A stretch of 10,746 nt of DNA, taken from NCBI GenBank assembly GCA_016742125.1, contig JACVCM010000101.1, positions 1 to 10,746 of the forward strand, read 5' to 3'. Under the pieces are notes generated by a model. The model ran no database searches, had not been told where the DNA came from, and was given only the letters and a program-made list of their open reading frames with translations. Positions 7,065 through 10,746 of the stretch are shown one piece after another; within the stretch, counting starts at the first letter, position 1; every line of letters starts with the position of its first letter. The stretch is from Sphingomonadaceae bacterium. GTDB lineage: Bacteria > Pseudomonadota > Alphaproteobacteria > Sphingomonadales > Sphingomonadaceae. The translations under genes and the position numbers were made by a program.

Positions 7065-7441
7065 GATATGTGGCAATGGCGGCAACCTTGCTGGTCGCGG
7101 GCTGCGTTTCGGGTCCGGCCCCTGCCCCGCGTCCTGCCGCGCCGCCCGAACGCACGGCGGCGGCTTTTCCGCCCCGACCGGCAATCGACCAGCGCGGGCT
7201 GGAGGCAGTGATGGGCAAGGATGTCGGCACCCTCAAACGCCTGTTCGGGGAACCCCGGCTCGATGTGGTAGAAGTCTATGGCCGCAAACTGCAATTTACC
7301 GGCAAAGCCTGCGTGCTCGATGCCTTCCTATACCCCCAGGGCAAGGGGGGAACGGAAATCGTCACCCATGTCGATGCGCGGCGGAGCGACGGGGCCGCTG
7401 TGGATCGCGCGGCTTGTGTGGACGCGTTGCAGCGGCGTTAA
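7061..7441 (+). CDS. Small proline-rich lipoprotein of unknown function
   Basis: A 126-residue predicted lipoprotein. A short signal peptide ends in the lipobox V-A-G-C with Cys15 as the lipidated residue. The following residues are V and S rather than Asp, so under the E. coli rule it would go to the outer membrane. Residues 19-41 are a Pro/Ala-rich linker. The C-terminal domain (about 43-124) has [10 protein letters not shown] (61-70) and a [11 protein letters not shown] strand (82-92) with Cys84 and Cys119, which could form a disulfide in the periplasm. The G-x-P turn followed by a C-x-L-D-x-F-L-Y strand recalls small SmpA/BamE-like or BLIP-like folds, but that is only an impression. It overlaps the EI24 gene by ATGA, so the two are probably co-translated. 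GGGGG at 7046-7050 is a distant ribosome binding site. I do not recognise a named gene. Confidence 0.78.
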   Translation: MRYVAMAATLLVAGCVSGPAPAPRPAAPPERTAAAFPPRPAIDQRGLEAVMGKDVGTLKRLFGEPRLDVVEVYGRKLQFTGKACVLDAFLYPQGKGGTEIVTHVDARRSDGAAVDRAACVDALQRR

Positions 7442-8493
7442 GCGCCAACTTTATCCAATTCGTCAATCGCCCATTCCGCGGCGTCGCGGACTACCTCGTT
7501 CGCATCTTCAAGAAGCGCCATCAACGCTTCGCGCAAGCTGTCGTCACCACTATTGCCTGCCGCAATTGCTACATTGCGAATGAAGCGATCACGCCCAATT
7601 CGCTTGATCGGCGACCCCGAAAACAGCGCACGGAAGGCCGTGTCGTCGAGTGCAAGCAGGTCGGCAAGTCGCGGCGCAACAAGTTCCGCGCGTGGCAGGA
7701 ACGCCTTGTTGGCAGCGGCGCTTTCCGCAAATTTGTTCCAGGGGCAAATGGCGAGGCAATCGTCGCAACCATAGATGTGATTGCCGATAAGCGGTCGCAA
7801 TTCACGGTCGATCGGCCCCTTATGCTCGATGGTGAGATAGGAAATGCACCGCCGCGCATCTAGCCTGTATGGCGCAGGGAAGGCATCGGTCGGGCAGATG
7901 TCTTGGCACGCGCGGCACGAACCGCAGCGGTCCCTGCCCGGCGCATCGGCTTCCAGCTCCGCCGTGGTGTAGATCGCGCCAAGAAACAGCCAGCTGCCAT
8001 GGTCGCGGCTCACCACATTGCTGTGTTTGCCCTGCCAGCCAATCCCGGCGGCTTCGGCCAGCGCCTTTTCCATCACCGGCGCGGTGTCGACAAATACCTT
8101 CACATCTGCGCCCGCCTGATGCGCGAGCCAGCCTGCCAACCGCTTCAACGCGCCCTTCACGACCTCATGATAGTCACGGCCCTGTGCATAGACCGAGATG
8201 CGCGCGCGATCTGGGTGACCGGCCAAGGCCATCGGGTCGTTCGGCGGCGCGTAGCTCATGCCGAGCATGATCACCGAGCGAACATCCGGCCATAAAGCGT
8301 CGGGGCTGGCACGCTGGTCGGCGCGGCTCTCCATCCAGAGCATGTCGCCATGGCACCCGCTGGCGAGCCACTGCTGCAACCGCTCGCCCGCAATCGGCGC
8401 AAGCCTGCCCGGCGCAACACCGAACGCGACAAATCCTTCCGCGGCCGCGCGCTCTTTCAGCATGTTAACCAAATTTGTCTTGTGTCTTTTCAC
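7438..8493 (-). CDS. queG: Epoxyqueuosine reductase QueG
   Basis: QueG performs the last step of queuosine synthesis, reducing epoxyqueuosine in the tRNA wobble position to queuosine with cobalamin and two [4Fe-4S] clusters. The 351-residue protein shows the N-terminal DUF1730-type region, Y-A-Q-G-R-D-Y-H (102-109), the proposed acid catalyst Asp136 in V-D-T-A-P-V-M-E-K (135-143), G-W-Q-G-K (152-156), the ferredoxin-like motifs [12 protein letters not shown] (190-201) and [11 protein letters not shown] (243-253), plus Cys216, giving eight Cys for two clusters. A C-terminal HEAT-like repeat (about 303-348) probably binds tRNA. The GTG at 8493 is chosen because AGGG (8504-8501) sits seven bases upstream; the ATG at 8463 (Met11) is the alternative. 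The organism would need cobalamin. It stands alone on its strand, converging on the lipoprotein gene. Confidence 0.97.
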   Translation of the reverse strand: MKRHKTNLVNMLKERAAAEGFVAFGVAPGRLAPIAGERLQQWLASGCHGDMLWMESRADQRASPDALWPDVRSVIMLGMSYAPPNDPMALAGHPDRARISVYAQGRDYHEVVKGALKRLAGWLAHQAGADVKVFVDTAPVMEKALAEAAGIGWQGKHSNVVSRDHGSWLFLGAIYTTAELEADAPGRDRCGSCRACQDICPTDAFPAPYRLDARRCISYLTIEHKGPIDRELRPLIGNHIYGCDDCLAICPWNKFAESAAANKAFLPRAELVAPRLADLLALDDTAFRALFSGSPIKRIGRDRFIRNVAIAAGNSGDDSLREALMALLEDANEVVRDAAEWAIDELDKVGA

Positions 8494-8540
8494 ACGCCAA
8501 CCCTATTCAGCACCATATCGTTTCCGGGGCGCAGTTCTTC

Positions 8541-9473
8541 ATGTACGCAATAGAGGCAAAGGGTCTGGTAAAGCAATTCGACGGCTTTCGTGCGGTCGAT
8601 GGCGTGGACCTGAAAGTACCCCAGGGCAGCATCTACGGCATCCTGGGACCCAACGGTGCGGGCAAGACGACGATGTTGCGCACGCTGCTCGGCATCATCG
8701 ACCCCGATGAAGGCGTGCGTATGCTGCTCGGCTCCGACCGACCGATCACACAGTCGCGGAATGTCGGTTACTTGCCCGAAGAGCGCGGATTGTACCAGTC
8801 GATGCGCGCGGTCGACACCATTGCCTTCATGGGCGCGTTGCGTGGCCTTTCTTTGAAGGAAGGCGCCGAAAAGGGACGCGCTTTGCTGGAAGAGGCGGGG
8901 CTTGGTTATGCTGCAGACCGGCAGATACGGCAGCTTTCCAAAGGCATGGCGCAGACGGTGCAGTTGATGGGCACCATCGTCCATGATCCAAAGCTGATTG
9001 TCCTCGACGAGCCATTTTCCGGCCTCGACGCACTCAACCAGGCCAAACTCGAAAAAATGATTCGCGCGCAGGCGGCAAAGGGTGTCACGGTCATCTTCTC
9101 CACGCATGTTATCGCCCATGCCGAGCGTCTGTGTGAACGTATTGCGATCATTGCCAAGGGCAAGATCAGCTTTGATGGGCTGGTTTCCGAAGCCCGCGAC
9201 CGGTTGCGCCCGCAAGTGCATCTGGAGACCGAGACCCTCGACGGACCGTGGCGTAAGGCGCTGCCGATCGATACCAAGGCGGAGGGCAATTGGTGGCATT
9301 TCACCTTGCCGGAAACAGGAGTCGAGCCTTTGCTGACAGCATTGGTCGAGGGCAAGGCTGGCATAAAGTCTTTGTCCATCGAGCGCCCCGGCTTGCACGA
9401 CGCCTTTGTGGCCATTGCCGGGGAAGCGGTAGCGGCCGAAATGGACGAACCGGTGGCGGGAGATATATTGTGA
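8541..9473 (+). CDS. ABC transporter ATP-binding protein, NatA-like
   Basis: The nucleotide-binding subunit of an ABC-2 type exporter, 310 residues, working with the permease encoded next. Motifs: Walker A G-P-N-G-A-G-K-T-T (36-44), Q-loop region with G-Y-L-P-E-E-R-G-L-Y (76-85), degenerate signature L-S-K-G-M-A-Q (132-138), Walker B L-I-V-L-D-E-P (152-158) with catalytic Glu157, D-loop S-G-L-D (160-163) and H-loop His189. The P-E-E-R-G-L-Y Q-loop and L-S-K-G-M signature are typical of the NatA group (NatA of Bacillus exports Na+). An accessory domain of about 90 residues follows (215-310). I start at the ATG at 8541, giving M-Y-A-I-E-A-K-G-L; 22 more codons are open back to a TTG at 8475 but would run across queG's start. 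GGGG at 8526-8529 is a distant ribosome binding site. The substrate is not predictable. Confidence 0.95.
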   Translation: MYAIEAKGLVKQFDGFRAVDGVDLKVPQGSIYGILGPNGAGKTTMLRTLLGIIDPDEGVRMLLGSDRPITQSRNVGYLPEERGLYQSMRAVDTIAFMGALRGLSLKEGAEKGRALLEEAGLGYAADRQIRQLSKGMAQTVQLMGTIVHDPKLIVLDEPFSGLDALNQAKLEKMIRAQAAKGVTVIFSTHVIAHAERLCERIAIIAKGKISFDGLVSEARDRLRPQVHLETETLDGPWRKALPIDTKAEGNWWHFTLPETGVEPLLTALVEGKAGIKSLSIERPGLHDAFVAIAGEAVAAEMDEPVAGDIL

Positions 9474-10699
9474 AAGAAATTATCCGTGCCGCCTTCGTCA
9501 TCGCCCGCCGCGATTTTACCGCAATCATCTATTCCAAGGCCTTTATCTTTTTCCTGCTCGGCCCGTTGTTTCCGGTACTGGTCGGGGCCGCAGCAGGCAG
9601 CCTTGGCGGGCAGATTGCCCGGGAGGCCGCACAGCCTGTAGTCGGCCTTGCCATGTCGCAGGCCGATTCGCGCAAGATGCTGGACGCGCGGGATACGCTG
9701 GCAGTGAACATGGGCGAGCATTATTTTACCGAGATGAAGATTGTCGGCGACCCGGACAACAATGCTCCCAAAAAGCCGCAGGATTATCTAAAAAAGAAGG
9801 AAGACAATCTCAGCGTGGTTGTCACCGGGCCGTTGGCCAAGCCGGTTATTACGGGGACCAAGAGAGCCGTCGAGCGCGAAAGCGCGGACATCGAGCTGCT
9901 AGCCGCGCATGCTCTAAATCCCGGCCTCGTCAAACTGCCCGAAGCAACGCCCGACATCGTCGCGGAGACGGCGAATAACGACAAGCAATTGCGGACGGTA
10001 ACGGCACAGGGCGGACAGATACTGGTTTTCTTTGTCACGATGCTACTCGCAGGCATGGTGCTATCCAATCTCGTCGAGGAAAAATCGAACAAGATTATCG
10101 AAATACTGGCGGCATCGATTCCGATGGAATCGGTATTCCTCGGCAAGCTCTTTGCCATGCTCGCAATGGCGTTGCTCGGCATAGCCGTGTGGACCAGCCT
10201 CGGCCTGATCGCTTCGCAGTTTCTGAACGAAGCCCGGCCTTCCTTCCCGACGCCTGCTGTCGGATGGCCGATGTTCGTAGCCTTGTGTTTTACCTATTTC
10301 ATCATGGCTTATCTGATGCTCGGCGCACTGTTCCTTGGCATCGGCGCAATGGCGGCAACCGTCCGCGAAGTGCAGACGATATCGATGCCGGTGACGATGG
10401 CGCAGCTGGTCAATTTCTTCTTCGCCTCCTATGCGCTCACCAAGACGGGACAACCCATTGAGGTTTTCGCTTCAGTCTTCCCGTTCAGCTCGCCCTTCGC
10501 AATGATCGGGCGTGCCGCGCTCGAACCCGTCCTCTGGCACCACGCGGTCGCCATCATCGGGCAGATATTCTTTGCCATCCTGTTGCTTCGGATCGGGGTT
10601 CACCTGTTCAAGAAGAACGTCATGAAGTCGGGCAACGCAGGCCGTGTCAAGGACGATGGAAAGCGCAAGCTGTTCGGGCTCATCACTGTGCGGGGTTAG
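9470..10699 (+). CDS. ABC-2 type permease, NatB-like
   Basis: The membrane subunit, 409 residues, paired with the preceding ATPase. It has one N-terminal membrane segment (about 25-45), a large extracytoplasmic domain (about 50-180) rich in charged residues including K-K-P-Q-D-Y-L-K-K-K-E-D (101-112), and then about five more segments (183-201, 225-250, 266-296, 305-322, 357-380). The cytoplasmic motif L-V-E-E-K-S-N-K-I-I-E-I-L (201-213) and F-P-F-S-S-P-F-A-M (337-345) are typical of NatB/ABC-2 family 3 permeases. The GTG at 9470 overlaps the ATPase stop as GTGA and has GGGAG (9458-9462) seven bases upstream, so I reject the open frame reaching 60 codons further back inside the ATPase gene. 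The basic tail, with K-D-D-G-K-R-K near 395-400, is cytoplasmic. Substrate unknown; the family includes sodium, drug and peptide exporters. Confidence 0.95.
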   Translation: MKEIIRAAFVIARRDFTAIIYSKAFIFFLLGPLFPVLVGAAAGSLGGQIAREAAQPVVGLAMSQADSRKMLDARDTLAVNMGEHYFTEMKIVGDPDNNAPKKPQDYLKKKEDNLSVVVTGPLAKPVITGTKRAVERESADIELLAAHALNPGLVKLPEATPDIVAETANNDKQLRTVTAQGGQILVFFVTMLLAGMVLSNLVEEKSNKIIEILAASIPMESVFLGKLFAMLAMALLGIAVWTSLGLIASQFLNEARPSFPTPAVGWPMFVALCFTYFIMAYLMLGALFLGIGAMAATVREVQTISMPVTMAQLVNFFFASYALTKTGQPIEVFASVFPFSSPFAMIGRAALEPVLWHHAVAIIGQIFFAILLLRIGVHLFKKNVMKSGNAGRVKDDGKRKLFGLITVRG

Positions 10700-10741
10700 G
10701 ACTTGGCAAAGTCTCATCGACTGTATAGTCAAGACAATACA
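10700..10741. promoter_or_regulatory. Operator-like nested palindromes with a TATAGT box
   Basis: Three dyads crowd the last 47 bases after the permease stop: GACTTGGCAAAGTC (10700-10713, 12 of 14 positions symmetric), GACTGTATAGTC (10719-10730, 10 of 12) and TGTATAGTCAAGACAATACA (10722-10741, 16 of 20). The last two overlap a possible -10 box TATAGT (10724-10729), with TTGGCA (10703-10708) 15 bases upstream as a short-spaced -35. This is the usual form of a repressor site, for example of the TetR type, controlling a gene to the right. The gene itself is outside the window. Confidence 0.45.
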
Positions 10742-10746
10742 CCTCG

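Noticed and set aside
8481..8494. TGTG-6-CACA resembling a CRP/FNR half-site pair at the queG start
   Set aside because: The spacing between half-sites is two bases shorter than the CRP consensus and it overlaps the queG start codon.
8490..9398. A 302-codon open frame on the minus strand opposite the ABC ATPase
   Set aside because: The plus strand carries the complete set of ABC motifs; the antisense product is compositionally odd and matches nothing I recognise.
9290..9469. A 60-codon N-terminal extension of the ABC permease
   Set aside because: It lies inside the ATPase gene in another frame, is Arg/Gly-rich, and the GTG at 9470 has a good ribosome binding site and the typical GTGA overlap.
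1..10746. Mobile elements, CRISPR arrays, defence systems, tRNA or rRNA genes
   Set aside because: No transposase, integrase, direct-repeat array, tRNA-like cloverleaf or compositional break was seen; all sizeable genes are recognisable core or envelope genes.

Overview
The window looks like ordinary chromosomal DNA from an alphaproteobacterium, most likely of the order Sphingomonadales. I infer this from the moderately high GC content, the dense packing of genes with 4-bp stop/start overlaps, the protein sequence style, and the arrangement hemD-hemC <> tsaD-gpsA, which I recall as typical of that group. No database search was possible. There are no insertion sequences, CRISPR arrays, prophage genes, tRNA or rRNA genes and no compositional island. 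Every gene matches its neighbours in codon style.

Layout: (1) Bases 1-1679, minus strand: the first 9 codons of an unidentified gene, then hemD and hemC, two consecutive steps of tetrapyrrole (heme) synthesis from porphobilinogen, overlapping by ATGA. (2) Bases 1722-5300, plus strand, diverging from hemC across only 42 bp: tsaD (t6A tRNA modification), gpsA (glycerol-3-phosphate for phospholipids, GTGA overlap) and a polytopic flippase-like protein starting at TTG. (3) Bases 5269-6276, minus strand: a PfkB-family sugar/nucleoside kinase, probably adenosine kinase. Its 3' end overlaps the flippase gene tail-to-tail by 32 bp. (4) Bases 6378-7441, plus strand: an EI24/CysZ-like membrane protein and a small lipoprotein (ATGA overlap), behind a good sigma70-type promoter whose predicted start falls on the ATG. 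(5) Bases 7438-8493, minus strand: queG (last step of queuosine synthesis), sharing the palindrome TTAA with the lipoprotein gene so that one tetranucleotide contains both stop codons. (6) Bases 8541-10699, plus strand: a two-gene NatA/NatB-like ABC exporter (GTGA overlap). (7) Bases 10700-10746: a short gene-free tail with nested palindromes over a TATAGT box, probably the control region of a gene outside the window.

Most of the content is housekeeping: heme, two tRNA modification enzymes (TsaD, QueG), phospholipid precursor supply and purine salvage. The less understood parts are the flippase-like protein with no glycan genes around it, the EI24-lipoprotein pair, and the ABC exporter of unknown substrate. 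I did not find a clearly new multi-gene system. The best leads are small-scale: a possible leaderless promoter, the operator-like cluster at the right edge, the overlapping convergent gene ends, and a stem-loop ahead of a TTG start. No gene-free stretch is longer than about 100 bases.
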